Below, one piece after another: positions 9,556 to 18,856 of a stretch of DNA of 64,000 bases (the stretch's first letter is position 1; each line of letters opens with the position of its first letter). Location of the stretch: positions 1 to 64,000 of the forward strand of contig NZ_JAFBAR010000009.1 in the NCBI RefSeq assembly GCF_019247635.1. The letters are read 5' to 3'. A program made the translations under genes and the position numbers. Below the pieces are notes generated by a model, which did not search any database, was not told the origin of the DNA, and worked only from the letters and a program-made list of their open reading frames with translations. The DNA is from Mycobacterium sp. Its GTDB lineage: Bacteria; Actinomycetota; Actinomycetes; Mycobacteriales; Mycobacteriaceae.

Positions 9556-9644
9556 AGGGGTTGAATTCAGAACAGGGGTTGAATTCAGAAGCGGGATTGA
9601 ACCCCAGCGGGATTGAACCCCAACACAGGATTGACCCCAAACAC
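9556..9644 (+). repeat. Degenerate 16-19 bp tandem repeat, five units
   Basis: Units begin at 9556, 9574, 9592, 9608 and 9627. The first two are nearly identical (AGGGGTTGAATTCAGAA), the next two share CGGGATTGAACCCCA, and the fifth is AGGATTGACCCCAAACAC. The array fills the gap between the frameshifted gene and the acyl-CoA ligase start. Confidence 0.75.
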
Positions 9645-9656
9645 AGGAACCGCTTG

Positions 9657-11120
9657 ATGAACACGGGCACCATCATCGATGCCGCCGCGGCCGGCGAACC
9701 GACCCGGAGCGCGCTGATCATGGAAGGCCGCTCGATTAGTTACGCAGAGCTGGGCACGGCAGTGCGCCAGTGCGCCGCCGGCCTGGCCGCGCGCGGCGTC
9801 GTGGCGGGCGAACGTGTTGCCGTGGTCGACACCGCGAGCCTGGTATCGATCGCGACCCTGCTCGGGGCGGCGCGCATCGGCGCGTCGGCCGCGCTGATGA
9901 ACCCCGCACTGACGCCGACGGAACTGAGGGCGCTGCTGGACGACACCGGTAACGCGAAGGTGGCGGTCGCGGGCGAGGCCTATGTCGCCCGGCTCGTCGA
10001 GGCCGGCGCGACCAGCGTGTTGACCGGCACCGATCTACTCAACGATGACCAGCCTGCGACCCCGGCCGTCGGCGACGCCGACCCGCATGACACTCGAGAG
10101 TCCCTGGTGCTCTTCACCAGCGGCACGACGGGGCTGCCAAAACCCGTCGCCATCACCCATCGGCAACTCGAACTGCGACTCGCCAGGACGTCGGCGCCAT
10201 TCCGGTCCGACGTGGCACCCGCCGTGGTGATGATGTGCGCTCCGTTCTTCCATGTCGGCGGCGCGCTGGGGCTGCTGGGCACCCTGCACTCGGGCGGAAC
10301 CCTGGTGGTGCAGCAGCGATTCGACGCCGGAGAGTGGTTGCGCCTGGTGTCCAAGCACCGGGTGAGCACGATGTTTTTGGTGCCGACGATGCTGCATCGC
10401 ATTCTCGACCACCCCGACTTCGCCGACACCGACCTGTCGTCGCTGACCGCCATCACATACGGTGCCGCCGCCGCACCCGCGGCCCTGCTGCGCAGAGCGA
10501 TGGACGCCCTCCCGCACGTCGGGTTCACAAACGTCTTCGGGCAGACGGAGACGGTGGGAACCTACGCGAACTTGCTGCCCGAGGAGCATCGCGATCCGGC
10601 CCTGGCGGGATCCGTCGGCCGGCCGTTGCCCGGGATGGAAGTTCGCGTGGTCGACCCTGCCACCGGTATCGACGTCGAACCGGGTGCCGTCGGTGAGTTG
10701 TGGGTGAATAGTCCACTGAATTCTCCTTCGCACACAGTCGATGGCTGGCTGCGCACCGGTGATCTCGGCCGCCGGGACTCCAATGGCTACATCTACCCGA
10801 GCGGCCGTCGCAAGGACACCATCAACCGCGGGGGAGAGAAGTTCGGCCCGATCGAGGTCGAGGAAGCACTGCGTTCCCATCCCGCGGTGATCGACGTCGC
10901 GGTCGCCGGGATCGCCGACGAGGAAATCGGCCAGCGCGTGGGCGCCGCGGTGGTGGTCAGCGCTCCAGTGACGCTCGAGGAGCTGCGGTCACATTGCCGC
11001 GCGTCGATCGCCTACTTCAAGCTGCCGGAGCGGCTCAGGATCGTCGAGGACATCCCCTACAACGCGGCCGGCAAGGTCAACCGTCATCAGCTGGCGGCGC
11101 TCATCGCCGAGGACGGCTGA
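9657..11120 (+). CDS. AMP-dependent acyl-CoA synthetase/ligase (FadD-type)
   Basis: A 487-residue adenylate-forming enzyme. The phosphate-binding loop is LVLFTSGTTGLPKPVAITH, the A4/A5 motif is FTNVFGQTETVG, the ribose-binding motif is GWLRTGDLGRRDSNGYIYPSGRRKDTINRGGEKFGPIEVEEAL, and the C-terminal catalytic lysine is in PYNAAGKVNRHQLA. It activates a carboxylic acid as acyl-AMP and then acyl-CoA. The ATG at 9657 follows AGGAA (9645-9649). A longer frame to 9561 reads through the tandem repeats and is unlikely to be translated. The substrate is not identifiable. Confidence 0.88.
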   Translation: MNTGTIIDAAAAGEPTRSALIMEGRSISYAELGTAVRQCAAGLAARGVVAGERVAVVDTASLVSIATLLGAARIGASAALMNPALTPTELRALLDDTGNAKVAVAGEAYVARLVEAGATSVLTGTDLLNDDQPATPAVGDADPHDTRESLVLFTSGTTGLPKPVAITHRQLELRLARTSAPFRSDVAPAVVMMCAPFFHVGGALGLLGTLHSGGTLVVQQRFDAGEWLRLVSKHRVSTMFLVPTMLHRILDHPDFADTDLSSLTAITYGAAAAPAALLRRAMDALPHVGFTNVFGQTETVGTYANLLPEEHRDPALAGSVGRPLPGMEVRVVDPATGIDVEPGAVGELWVNSPLNSPSHTVDGWLRTGDLGRRDSNGYIYPSGRRKDTINRGGEKFGPIEVEEALRSHPAVIDVAVAGIADEEIGQRVGAAVVVSAPVTLEELRSHCRASIAYFKLPERLRIVEDIPYNAAGKVNRHQLAALIAEDG

Positions 11121-11284
11121 GCGCTACCGAGCTAGGGCGCCTCATCGAGGCCGGCGTCGGGAGCGCCGCGGACAGGTGCCTAATTCGCCACGGCCACAAC
11201 GAGAGCCGCGACAAGCGCTGCGCCCGCGACTTCCGCGGCCGGGTCGATGTTCGCGACGTGCGGGCACCGCCTCGTGGCCGCGCG

Positions 11285-11815
11285 TTAACCCTCGAACGTT
11301 CCGGTGAGCTGGACCTGTGCGGTCGCGACACCCGCGATCGTCTGCGCCGCCTGCGCACCGGCCAGATGGCTGGGGAGTTGGTAGTTGTTGGGCAGCTGGT
11401 ACAGCGTGAACCGGTAGTGATGCGTGCCGCTGCCCGCCGGCGGGCAGGGCCCCGTGTATGACGGCTGGCCTTTGGAATTCGGCAGGACCTTTGCGCCCGC
11501 GGGAATCTGACCGTCCGGGGTGCTGCCAGAGCCAGGCGCGATTCCGGCCACGATCCAGTGAATGTAATCCCCGCCGGAGGCGTCGGGGTCATCGACGACG
11601 AGGGCCGCGCCCAGCGGCGCCGACCACGCCAGCGATGGCGAGATGTTGGATCCCTTGCACGTGTACTGCGGGGGGATCGGGGCGCCGTCGGCGAACGCCG
11701 GACTCGTGATCGTCAATGGTCCAGCGGGGTCCGCCTGGACCGTGCCGGCACCGAGCCCTGCCAGCGCAACTAGCAGCGCCGCGCCCGTGATCCGGTGCAC
11801 TGTTGTGGATTCCAT
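11285..11815 (-). CDS. Secreted PEBP-family protein (YbhB/YbcL, Raf-kinase-inhibitor-like)
   Basis: A 176-residue protein with a signal peptide ([28 protein letters not shown], cleavage before DPAG) and no lipobox. The mature part has the PEBP anion-pocket elements: [44 protein letters not shown] (the D-P-D-A and H-W motifs) and [12 protein letters not shown]. It matches the position and type of Rv1910c/lppC, next to fadB5 in M. tuberculosis. PEBP proteins bind phosphorylated or lipid-like ligands; the bacterial role is unclear. The 164-bp gap from the convergent acyl-CoA ligase shows no feature. Confidence 0.85.
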   Translation of the reverse strand: MESTTVHRITGAALLVALAGLGAGTVQADPAGPLTITSPAFADGAPIPPQYTCKGSNISPSLAWSAPLGAALVVDDPDASGGDYIHWIVAGIAPGSGSTPDGQIPAGAKVLPNSKGQPSYTGPCPPAGSGTHHYRFTLYQLPNNYQLPSHLAGAQAAQTIAGVATAQVQLTGTFEG

Positions 11816-11913
11816 GGCACTGTGTCGCTAACTCTCGTGGGAGATCAAGCCGTTTCGTACAGGTACAGGCTAGACGAGTTTTGCCGGCATGGTCCGGGCT
11901 GGAAAACGCACCC

Positions 11914-12918
11914 TCAGGGCACCAGCACCACCTTGCCGATGTTCTCCCGCGCCGCCAGGATCCGGTGTGCCTCCGGTGCTTCCGCGAACGGCACGGCGGC
12001 ATGAACAATCGGCGAGATGGTGCCGTCGCCGAGCGCACGGGTGAGCGGTGCGATCCAGGGTTCCAGGGTGCCGCGGTCGTCCCAGAGCCGCAGCATGTTC
12101 AGGCCGATCACGGCCTTGGATGCCGATAACTGGTCCATCAGGTTGAACCCGCGCACCATCGAGAGCGCGTGCGGGGCCACCCTGCGCCACGAGCGTTTCT
12201 CGCCCTCCTGCAAGTTCGAAATCCCGTAGCCGACAAGCCTTCCGCCCGGACGCAACAGGTCGTAAGACCGCCGCAGCGAGGTCCCGCCGAGCGCGTCGAG
12301 TACCAGATCGTATGGGCCGAGACCCTTCCACCAGCCGTCGCGCCGATAGTCGATCGCACGGTCCACACCCAATTCGGCCAGCTTCTGGTGCTTTCCCGGC
12401 GAGGCGGTGCCGTGCACCTCGGCGCCGGCGGCTTTCGCGAATTGGACGGCGGCGATCCCGACACCGCCGGCCGCCGCATGCACCAGCACCCGTTCGCCCG
12501 CGCGCACCGACCCGTAGCCGTGCAGCGCCGCCCACGCGGTCGCGTAGTTGACCGGCACCGCGGCGCCCTGTTCGAAACTCAACCCGTCAGGCAGCGCCAC
12601 CGAATCGGTCGCCGCGACGTTGACGATTTCGGCGTAACCGCCGAATCGCGTGCCGGCCAAAACGCGTTCGCCGAGGCGACTCGGGTCTACCCCGTCGCCG
12701 CCGGCGGCTACGGTGCCGGCGACTTCGTAACCGACCACCGCCGGAAGCTTCGGCGCATCGGGATACAGGCCCACGCGAGCCATGTGGTCGGCGAAGTTCA
12801 CCCCCGCGGCGCGAACCGCCACCCGCAGCTGACCGGCGCCCGGCGGCGGGGGGTCGGGGCGCTGCTGCACCTGCAACACCGACGGGTCGCCATGCTTGGC
12901 GATTACCACTGCGCGCAT
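11914..12918 (-). CDS. fadB5: MDR-superfamily quinone oxidoreductase-like protein FadB5
   Basis: A 334-residue medium-chain dehydrogenase/reductase without structural zinc cysteines. The N-terminal GroES-like domain has PAVVGYEVAGTV; the NADPH-binding motif is VHAAAGGVGIAAVQFAKAAGAEVHGTAS (about residues 147-174); C-terminally NIGKVVLVP ends the barrel. Length and neighbours (PEBP gene downstream, isocitrate lyase divergent) match Rv1912c, annotated fadB5. The real reaction is probably quinone or enone reduction, not beta-oxidation. It has the usual ATG start at 12918. Confidence 0.85.
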   Translation of the reverse strand: MRAVVIAKHGDPSVLQVQQRPDPPPPGAGQLRVAVRAAGVNFADHMARVGLYPDAPKLPAVVGYEVAGTVAAGGDGVDPSRLGERVLAGTRFGGYAEIVNVAATDSVALPDGLSFEQGAAVPVNYATAWAALHGYGSVRAGERVLVHAAAGGVGIAAVQFAKAAGAEVHGTASPGKHQKLAELGVDRAIDYRRDGWWKGLGPYDLVLDALGGTSLRRSYDLLRPGGRLVGYGISNLQEGEKRSWRRVAPHALSMVRGFNLMDQLSASKAVIGLNMLRLWDDRGTLEPWIAPLTRALGDGTISPIVHAAVPFAEAPEAHRILAARENIGKVVLVP

Positions 12919-13320
12919 CCTGTTCGCTCCTACCGCTCGACGATTGCCACGGCGGCCTCGGCAAGGCGGGGGAGAACCACGTCGCGCCTCGCTGGTGTCT
13001 TACGCGCCACGTTCGGCTCACTCATTCCAGCTCCTTCGCGGCCTCGGCGGGTGCGGCCAGCGCGCACCCCAGAACAACGCTAGGGGCGATGCGCCTTACT
13101 GCGTGCCTGCCGTCACTCGACTGGCACGCAGATGACAATATCCGCTGGTTGAGGTGGCCAGAGCGCTTTTCCCGGTCGGCCCGCGCGCCCGCAATCCGGT
13201 CGCATGCCGACGTTGAATGCTGTTGTAGCCCAACGATTTTGAGCGTTATCCTAGCCCACCGCCGCACCCTGGGCGGGCCGGGCGCCCGGCCTGGGCAGCT
13301 GATGCACGCCCGACAAGCCG

Positions 13321-13334
13321 GTGATCTAGCTCAC
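13321..13334. promoter_or_regulatory. CRP-like palindrome upstream of aceA
   Basis: GTGATCTAGCTCAC is a perfect GTGA-N6-TCAC palindrome. The mycobacterial cAMP receptor protein (Rv3676/Crp) recognises TGTGA-N6-TCACA. It lies 61-75 bases before the aceA ATG. Promoter-like elements follow directly: TTGACC at 13335-13340 and a TAGACT hexamer at 13346-13351, although their spacing is too short to be one classical promoter. The rest of the 476-bp gap from fadB5 (12919-13395) shows nothing I can name. Confidence 0.55.
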
Positions 13335-13395
13335 TTGACCGGAGATAGACTCTGTGCATCAGGGGGAACCGGGCGGAAATGAGGAGCGCAAGCCC

Positions 13396-15684
13396 ATGGC
13401 AATCATGGAAAAGGACGCCGAAGTCCACACACCGTTCGAGCAAGATGTCGCCGCCGCCCAGCAATACTTCGACAGCGCGCGCTTCGACGGCATCATTCGC
13501 CTCTACACGGCGCGCCAGGTCGTCGAGCAGCGTGGCACCATCCCCACCGACTACACGGTCGCGCGCGAGGCGGCGGCGGCCTTCTACGCGCGGCTGCGCG
13601 AACTGTTCGCCGCGAAGAAGAGCATCACGACATTCGGCCCGTACTCGCCCGGTCAGGCCGTCAGCATGAAGCGGATGGGCATCGAGGGGATCTATCTCGG
13701 GGGCTGGGCCACCTCGGCCAAGGGGTCGACAACCGAAGACCCCGGGCCCGACCTCGCCAGCTACCCCTTGAGCCAGGTGCCGGACGACGCCGCGGTGCTG
13801 GTGCGCGCCCTGCTGACGGCTGACCGCAATCAGCACTACCTGCGCCTGCACATGAGCGAGCGGCAGCGCGCCTCCACTCCGGCGATCGACTACCGGCCCT
13901 TCATCATCGCCGACGCGGACACCGGCCACGGCGGTGATCCGCACGTGCGCAACCTGGTCCGCCGCTTCGTCGAGATCGGTGTGCCCGGATACCACATCGA
14001 GGACCAGCGACCGGGCACCAAGAAGTGTGGCCACCAGGGCGGCAAGGTCCTGGTCCCGTCGGACGAACAGATCAAGCGCCTCAACGCCGCCCGCTTCCAG
14101 CTCGACGTCATGCGGGTGCCCGGCATTATCGTCGCGCGCACGGACGCCGAGGCGGCCAACCTGATCGACAGCCGCGCCGACGAACGCGACCAGCCGTTCT
14201 TGCTTGGCGCCACCAACCTGAACGTTCCTTCCTACAAGTCCTGTTTCCTGGCGTTGATGCGGCGCTTCTACGAATTGGGCGTCAAGGAACTCAACGGTCA
14301 TAAGCTCTACGCGCTCGCCGAGGGCGAGTACGCGAATGCCGGCGCCTGGCTGGAGCGCCAGGGCATCCTGGGCCTGGTTTCCGACGCCGTGAATGCCTCG
14401 CGGGAGAACGGCCACGAATCGATCGACGACCTGTTCGACCAGGTGGAGTCGCGGTTCGTGGCGGCCTGGGAGGACGACGCGGGACTGATGACCTACGCCG
14501 AGGCGGTGGCGGAGGTGCTCGAATTCGGTGAGCGCGAGGACGAGCCGATCGCGATGACCGCCGAAGAGTGGCGCCAGTTCGCCCAACGCGCGTCTTTGTA
14601 CACCGCCCGGGACAAGGCACGGCAGCTGGGTGTCGACCCGCCGTGGGATTGCGAGCTGGCGAAGACGCCGGAGGGCTACTACCAGATCCGTGGCGGCATT
14701 CCGTACGCGATCGCCAAGTCGCTGGCGGCGGCGCCGTTCGCCGACATCTTGTGGATGGAGACCAAGACGGCCGATCTGGCCGACGCCCGGCAGTTCGCCG
14801 ACGCGATCCATGCCGAGTTCCCCGATCAGATGCTGGCCTATAACCTGTCGCCCTCGTTCAACTGGGATACCACCGGGATGACCGACGAGGAGATGAAGCG
14901 CTTCCCCGAGGAGCTCGGCAAGATGGGCTTCGTTTTCAACTTCATCACCTACGGCGGGCACCAGATCGACGGCGTCGCCGCCGAGGAGTTCGCCACCTCG
15001 CTGCAGCAGGACGGAATGCTCGCGCTAGCCCGGCTGCAGCGCAAGATGCGCCTGGTCGAATCTCCTTACCGGACACCGCAAACCCTGGTCGGCGGGCCGC
15101 GCAGCGATGCCGCGCTGGCCGCCTCGTCGGGCCGTACGGCGACCACCAAGGCCATGGGCAAGGGCTCGACGCAGCATCAGCACCTGGTGCAGACCGAGGT
15201 GCCAAAGAAGTTGCTGGAGGAATGGCTGGCGCTCTGGAGCGAGCACTACCAGCTGGGCGAAAAGCTCCGCGTGACGCTGCGCCCGCGGCGCGCCGGCTCG
15301 GACGTCCTGGAACTCGGGATCTACGGCAACGGCGACGAGCAGCTGGCCAACGTCGTCGTCGACCCCATCAAGGATCGGCATGGCCGGGGCATCCTGCAGG
15401 TGCGCGATCAGAACACCTTCGCCGAGAAGTTGCGGCAGAAGCGGCTGATGACATTGATCCACCTGTGGCTGGTGCACCGCTTCAAGGCCGACGCCGTCTA
15501 CTACGTCACTCCGACCGAGGACAACCTCTACCAGACCGAGAAGATGAAATCCCACGGCATCTTCAGCGAGGTTTATCAGGAGGTCGGCGAGATCATCGTC
15601 GCCGAGGTGAACAAGCCGCGGATCGCCGAGTTGCTCACGCCCGACCGAGTGGCGTTGCGGAAGTTGATCACCAAGGAGGGCTGA
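13396..15684 (+). CDS. aceA: Isocitrate lyase 2, intact two-domain form
   Basis: A 762-residue protein that cleaves isocitrate to glyoxylate and succinate in the glyoxylate shunt, and probably also 2-methylisocitrate. The catalytic loop KKCGHQGGK has Cys211. Upstream are [32 protein letters not shown] and downstream the ICL motif [10 protein letters not shown]. Residues from about 600 on form the extra C-terminal domain of ICL2, which in M. tuberculosis is reported to sense acetyl-CoA. In M. tuberculosis H37Rv the gene is split (aceAa/aceAb); here it is one uninterrupted frame. The ATG at 13396 has GAGGAG at 13381-13386. An upstream in-frame ATG at 13354 is not needed. Confidence 0.95.
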   Translation: MAIMEKDAEVHTPFEQDVAAAQQYFDSARFDGIIRLYTARQVVEQRGTIPTDYTVAREAAAAFYARLRELFAAKKSITTFGPYSPGQAVSMKRMGIEGIYLGGWATSAKGSTTEDPGPDLASYPLSQVPDDAAVLVRALLTADRNQHYLRLHMSERQRASTPAIDYRPFIIADADTGHGGDPHVRNLVRRFVEIGVPGYHIEDQRPGTKKCGHQGGKVLVPSDEQIKRLNAARFQLDVMRVPGIIVARTDAEAANLIDSRADERDQPFLLGATNLNVPSYKSCFLALMRRFYELGVKELNGHKLYALAEGEYANAGAWLERQGILGLVSDAVNASRENGHESIDDLFDQVESRFVAAWEDDAGLMTYAEAVAEVLEFGEREDEPIAMTAEEWRQFAQRASLYTARDKARQLGVDPPWDCELAKTPEGYYQIRGGIPYAIAKSLAAAPFADILWMETKTADLADARQFADAIHAEFPDQMLAYNLSPSFNWDTTGMTDEEMKRFPEELGKMGFVFNFITYGGHQIDGVAAEEFATSLQQDGMLALARLQRKMRLVESPYRTPQTLVGGPRSDAALAASSGRTATTKAMGKGSTQHQHLVQTEVPKKLLEEWLALWSEHYQLGEKLRVTLRPRRAGSDVLELGIYGNGDEQLANVVVDPIKDRHGRGILQVRDQNTFAEKLRQKRLMTLIHLWLVHRFKADAVYYVTPTEDNLYQTEKMKSHGIFSEVYQEVGEIIVAEVNKPRIAELLTPDRVALRKLITKEG

Positions 15685-15899
15685 GGATCCACGCACTCCC
15701 GTTCCCGCGACAAGCGGCGCCAAAACAGAGGATTCCGACCCGCGGCCGCAACACTATCCATTCGGGCAACCCTGCATTGGTCGGCAATCCTCGCGGGCGC
15801 TAGCATAGCCACCGGGCTCGAAAACAGCGCGCTATCTATATATTTCGACTCGACAGAAACGGCGGCGTGAGCCCCCGACATCTTATACGGGAGGCCCAG

Positions 15900-17096
15900 G
15901 TGTCGTATGTGATCGCCGCACCAGAATTCGTGACGGCCGCGGCCTCAGATCTGGCGAACATCGGCCAGGCAATCAGTTCTGCCAACGCGGCGGCTTCCAT
16001 CCCGACCACTGCGGTATGGGCTGCGGGCGCCGATGAGGTGTCGGCAGCAATCGCCTCGCTGTTCGGCGCCCACGCACAGGCCTATCAGGCGCTCAGCGCC
16101 CAAGCCGCGCAGTTCCACCAGCAGTTCGTCCAGCTGACGAGCGGCGGTGCGCAGCAGTACGCCGGCGCCGAGGCCGTCAACGTCGCCCTGACGAATATTT
16201 CCCCGGCTGCAGCGGCCGCGCCGGCACAGAGCGTAATCGACGACTTCTTCGGCGTGATCAATGCGCCCTTCGAATCGGTATTAAACCGTCCGCTGGTCGG
16301 CAACGGCGCCGACGGCGCGAAACCGGGCGCCAATGGTCAAGATGGCGGAATCCTGTGGGGCAACGGCGGCAATGGCGCTGCCGGCGCCGCGACCGGCCAA
16401 GCCGGCGGCAATGGGGGATCCGCCGGGTTCTTCGGCAACGGCGGGTCGGGCGGAGCCGGTGGTGCCGGCCTGAACTTGGGCGGCAACGGCGGGGCCGGGG
16501 GTCACGCCGGACTTCTGTTCGGCGACGGCGGCGTTGGCGGGACCGGTGGCGCCGGCATCACTGCCGCCGCCAACGGTGGTTCCGGCGGCAGCGGCGGCGC
16601 CGGAGGCGGACTCTTCGGCAACGGCGGCGGTGGCGGCACCGGCGGCATTGGTCCCGTCCTGGGTGGTATCGGCGGCATGGGCGGCGGAGCCGGTCTCATC
16701 GGCACCGGCGGCACCGGGGGCACCGGCGGCGGTGGCGTGGGCGCGGCTGCGTTCAGCGCCACGGGCGCAGGCGGCGGCGCCGGGGGCAATGGAGGAACGT
16801 TATTCGGCAACGGCGGAGTCGGTGGCGACGGCGGCGCCGGCCTGCAGCTGGGAGGTATCGGCGGGACCGGCGGCAACAGCAGCCTCCTCGTCGGAGCCGG
16901 CGGTGCCGGCGGAACCGGCGGCTTCAGTTTCAACCACGGCGGGGCGGGCGGGACGGGTGGTAACGCCATGCTGATCGGCAGCGGCGGAAATGGTGGAGAC
17001 GGCGGATCAGGCAACACCGTTCCTGGTGCGGGCGGGGCCGGCGGCAAACGCGGATTGTTGTTCGGCTCCGACGGCGGCAATGGGACGACGCCGTAG
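15900..17096 (+). CDS. PE_PGRS family protein, complete
   Basis: A 398-residue protein. Residues 1-95 form the PE domain ([23 protein letters not shown], with Pro-Glu at 8-9) ending with the type VII secretion motif YxxxE at 87-91. A linker ([20 protein letters not shown]) follows, with the GRPLxGxG-like sequence typical of PE_PGRS. The rest is PGRS sequence broken by LFGNGGxGG and LLFGDGG units. The GTG start at 15900 follows GGGAGG (15889-15894) with 5-nt spacing. It is an ESX-5-type exported surface protein. It occupies the place where PPE34/PPE35 follow aceA in M. tuberculosis. The 215-bp upstream gap shows no clear element. Confidence 0.92.
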   Translation: MSYVIAAPEFVTAAASDLANIGQAISSANAAASIPTTAVWAAGADEVSAAIASLFGAHAQAYQALSAQAAQFHQQFVQLTSGGAQQYAGAEAVNVALTNISPAAAAAPAQSVIDDFFGVINAPFESVLNRPLVGNGADGAKPGANGQDGGILWGNGGNGAAGAATGQAGGNGGSAGFFGNGGSGGAGGAGLNLGGNGGAGGHAGLLFGDGGVGGTGGAGITAAANGGSGGSGGAGGGLFGNGGGGGTGGIGPVLGGIGGMGGGAGLIGTGGTGGTGGGGVGAAAFSATGAGGGAGGNGGTLFGNGGVGGDGGAGLQLGGIGGTGGNSSLLVGAGGAGGTGGFSFNHGGAGGTGGNAMLIGSGGNGGDGGSGNTVPGAGGAGGKRGLLFGSDGGNGTTP

Positions 17097-17293
17097 GTCT
17101 GGGCTCCTGATGCGAACCCTGAGCCGCGGCAAACGCGGCCGTCGCGCCAACCGCGAATAAACCCCGCACCGTGATATCTGGCGGGCGTCATCTGGCGTCG
17201 CTGATTGGAACAGCTTGCCGCAGTGGCATATTCGACGACCTAGCGATATCGGCGTTGCCTGACGCTCTACACCCACATTCAATTCGTTAGGGC

Positions 17294-17836
17294 ATGATTG
17301 CGGACATGGACGTCGGTGTCGGCTCCTTGCACTTGGCGGTGTGCCGCCGCTTCGGTTCGGCCGTTCGATCGGCGGAGGGCCGCTGGGACCACCAGTCCCC
17401 ATGCCCGGACTGGCACGCCAGGGACATCGTGGAGCACGTCATCGGCTTTCACGATGTGCTGCTGTTGCGTCCGCTGGGGTTGAAGCCGGAGCGTCCACGC
17501 GGTGAGCCGCTCGCGCGATGGGACTTGACCCATTCCCAGCTGCAACAGGCGTTTCAGCACAGCAAATTGCCGACTCTTGAGGCCTACCACCTGATCCCGC
17601 GCCTCACTCAGGACGTCCTGGTGCACACCTGGGACTTGGCGCGGGCGGTGGGATCCGATGACTCGCTCGACCCAGCCTGGTGCACTTTCTTCTTGGAGCG
17701 GCTGCCGGCTGACCGTGAAGCGCTGACCGCTTCCGGAATGTTTGCGGCACCCGTCGTCGTCGATGATCAGACCGACCCCCAATCCAGGCTCCTCGCGGCG
17801 CTTGGCCGTAATCCCTTATGGACACCGACGAATTGA
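17294..17836 (+). CDS. TIGR03086-like DinB/maleylpyruvate-isomerase fold protein
   Basis: A 180-residue protein with the four-helix DinB-like fold. The sequence WDHQSPCPDWHARDIVEHVIGFHDVLL is the typical WxxxTPCPxWxxxDLVxHV segment of actinobacterial TIGR03086 proteins, where the His residues bind a metal. QDVLVHTWDLARAVG supplies the second His-containing helix. Related enzymes use mycothiol as cofactor. The 197-bp gap after the PE_PGRS gene holds no recognised element. The exact reaction is unknown. Confidence 0.8.
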   Translation: MIADMDVGVGSLHLAVCRRFGSAVRSAEGRWDHQSPCPDWHARDIVEHVIGFHDVLLLRPLGLKPERPRGEPLARWDLTHSQLQQAFQHSKLPTLEAYHLIPRLTQDVLVHTWDLARAVGSDDSLDPAWCTFFLERLPADREALTASGMFAAPVVVDDQTDPQSRLLAALGRNPLWTPTN

Positions 17837-17959
17837 CCCACGCCGCCGTTCAGCGGGTCGGTCCGACGCCGTCAGCGGATCGTGGGGTGGCCGCCCAGCC
17901 GTTTGCACCCCCAAAGGGGCGGGTACGGATACCTAGTCGCAAGCGGATGGGAGAGATTG

Positions 17960-18316
17960 ATGAGATCTGAAGTGAGGACAGCCTTCGCGGTTTTCAGCGG
18001 TGCGGCCATGCTGGTTTTGGCCGTCGGTTGTGGCGGTGGCAACAAGGCGCCAAGCAGTTCCACCACCCCGAGTACGACGACCACGACGACGGCAACCACG
18101 ACACCGACTGCGCCGTCCAGCGGGGCGCCGTCCGAAAGCCCGGGCGGGCCTAGCGGAACCGGCGGCCCCGGCGGCGGTGGCGGCAGCGTTCCTGGCGGGC
18201 CGACCGGAAGTGGTGGCCCTGGCGGCGGTGGCGGCACCATCCCTGGAATTGGCGGCGGTGGCGGTGGCCCCGGTGGTGGCGGCGGTTGCGTCGGCAACGT
18301 CTGCGGCGGCTACTGA
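17960..18316 (+). CDS. Small Thr/Ser/Gly-rich lipoprotein
   Basis: A 118-residue protein with signal MRSEVRTAFAVFSGAAMLVLAVGC: lipobox LAVG-C, Cys24. A Thr/Ser-rich stretch (about 30-55) follows, with features of O-mannosylated mycobacterial lipoprotein linkers, then a Gly/Pro-rich tail ending CVGNVCGGY with two cysteines. ATG 17960 has GGGAGAG at 17949-17955. The signal core AVFSGAA...LVLAV is shared with the small exported protein at 18509, so the two are probably duplicates at the N-terminus. No function is known. Confidence 0.75.
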   Translation: MRSEVRTAFAVFSGAAMLVLAVGCGGGNKAPSSSTTPSTTTTTTATTTPTAPSSGAPSESPGGPSGTGGPGGGGGSVPGGPTGSGGPGGGGGTIPGIGGGGGGPGGGGGCVGNVCGGY

Positions 18317-18346
18317 TGACCGCCTACTAAGCGAAACCATTCCCAA

Positions 18347-18382
18347 CCCAGGGGGCCAGGCCATTGCGGCCGGCCCCCTGGG
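18347..18382 (+). terminator. Intrinsic terminator-like hairpin
   Basis: The 11-bp arms CCCAGGGGGCC (18347-18357) and GGCCCCCTGGG (18372-18382) enclose a 14-nt loop and are followed by CTGTTTGG and a T-richer stretch. It sits 30 bases after the lipoprotein stop. Confidence 0.7.
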
Positions 18383-18437
18383 CTGTTTGGTGCTCGCCTT
18401 TCTATGGCGATAAACAGTTACAGGGGCGTAAACTGAA

Positions 18438-18462
18438 ACTATTGCCTAGAACTACTATTGCC
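18438..18462. repeat. 9-bp direct repeat in the promoter region of the small exported protein
   Basis: ACTATTGCC occurs at 18438-18446 and again at 18454-18462 (16-bp period), in a short AT-rich island 47 bp upstream of the ATG at 18509. It could be a regulator site or a duplicated promoter element. Confidence 0.45.
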
Positions 18463-18508
18463 ATGGGGCATCGGCGGTGACGGGCCGAATTCGACGAAGG
18501 ACACCCTG

Positions 18509-18727
18509 ATGAAGATTCAAACCAAGCTCGCAGTGTTCAGCGGTGCGGCCGCGTTGGTTCTCGCGGTCACCGGTGGCGATGTTGCCGGCGCGAGCAACGA
18601 CGCTGCCAACCCCGGCCCGAGCAGTCACTCGGCATCGAGCCCAGCCAGCGCCCCAGCCGCTGCCGCTCCCCAGCCGGGCGGCACACACGTCGAGCTGACC
18701 GGGTGCATTGACGGCGCCAACTGCTAA
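18509..18727 (+). CDS. Small exported protein (72 aa)
   Basis: A 72-residue protein with an N-terminal signal sequence (MKIQTKLAVFSGAAALVLAVTGG), then an Ala/Pro/Ser-rich region and a C-terminal GCIDGANC with two cysteines that could form a disulfide. ATG 18509 is preceded by GAAGGA (18496-18501). It resembles the neighbouring lipoprotein in its signal core and in ending with a two-cysteine motif, but has no lipobox. It is flanked by its own promoter region and a strong terminator, so it is a single-gene unit. Function unknown. Confidence 0.7.
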   Translation: MKIQTKLAVFSGAAALVLAVTGGDVAGASNDAANPGPSSHSASSPASAPAAAAPQPGGTHVELTGCIDGANC

Positions 18728-18741
18728 GCCGAACCGCGCAG

Positions 18742-18779
18742 GGCCCATGGGATGCCTCACCAGTCCCATGGGCCTTTTT
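18742..18779 (+). terminator. Intrinsic terminator with T-tract
   Basis: Perfect 11-bp arms GGCCCATGGGA (18742-18752) and TCCCATGGGCC (18764-18774) are followed directly by TTTTT (18775-18779), a textbook rho-independent terminator 15 bases after the small exported protein. Confidence 0.88.
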
Positions 18780-18856
18780 GCGTCGGAGCGCAGGCTGTAT
18801 CGACCGCAGGGCTAGAGGGTCTAAGGTTCGGGCAGACGGATTGGCAAGGGGACACA

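Noticed and set aside
13246..14961. 571-codon minus-strand open frame opposite aceA
   Set aside because: It is antisense to a fully conserved isocitrate lyase and composed of Arg/Val/Gly-rich shadow sequence.
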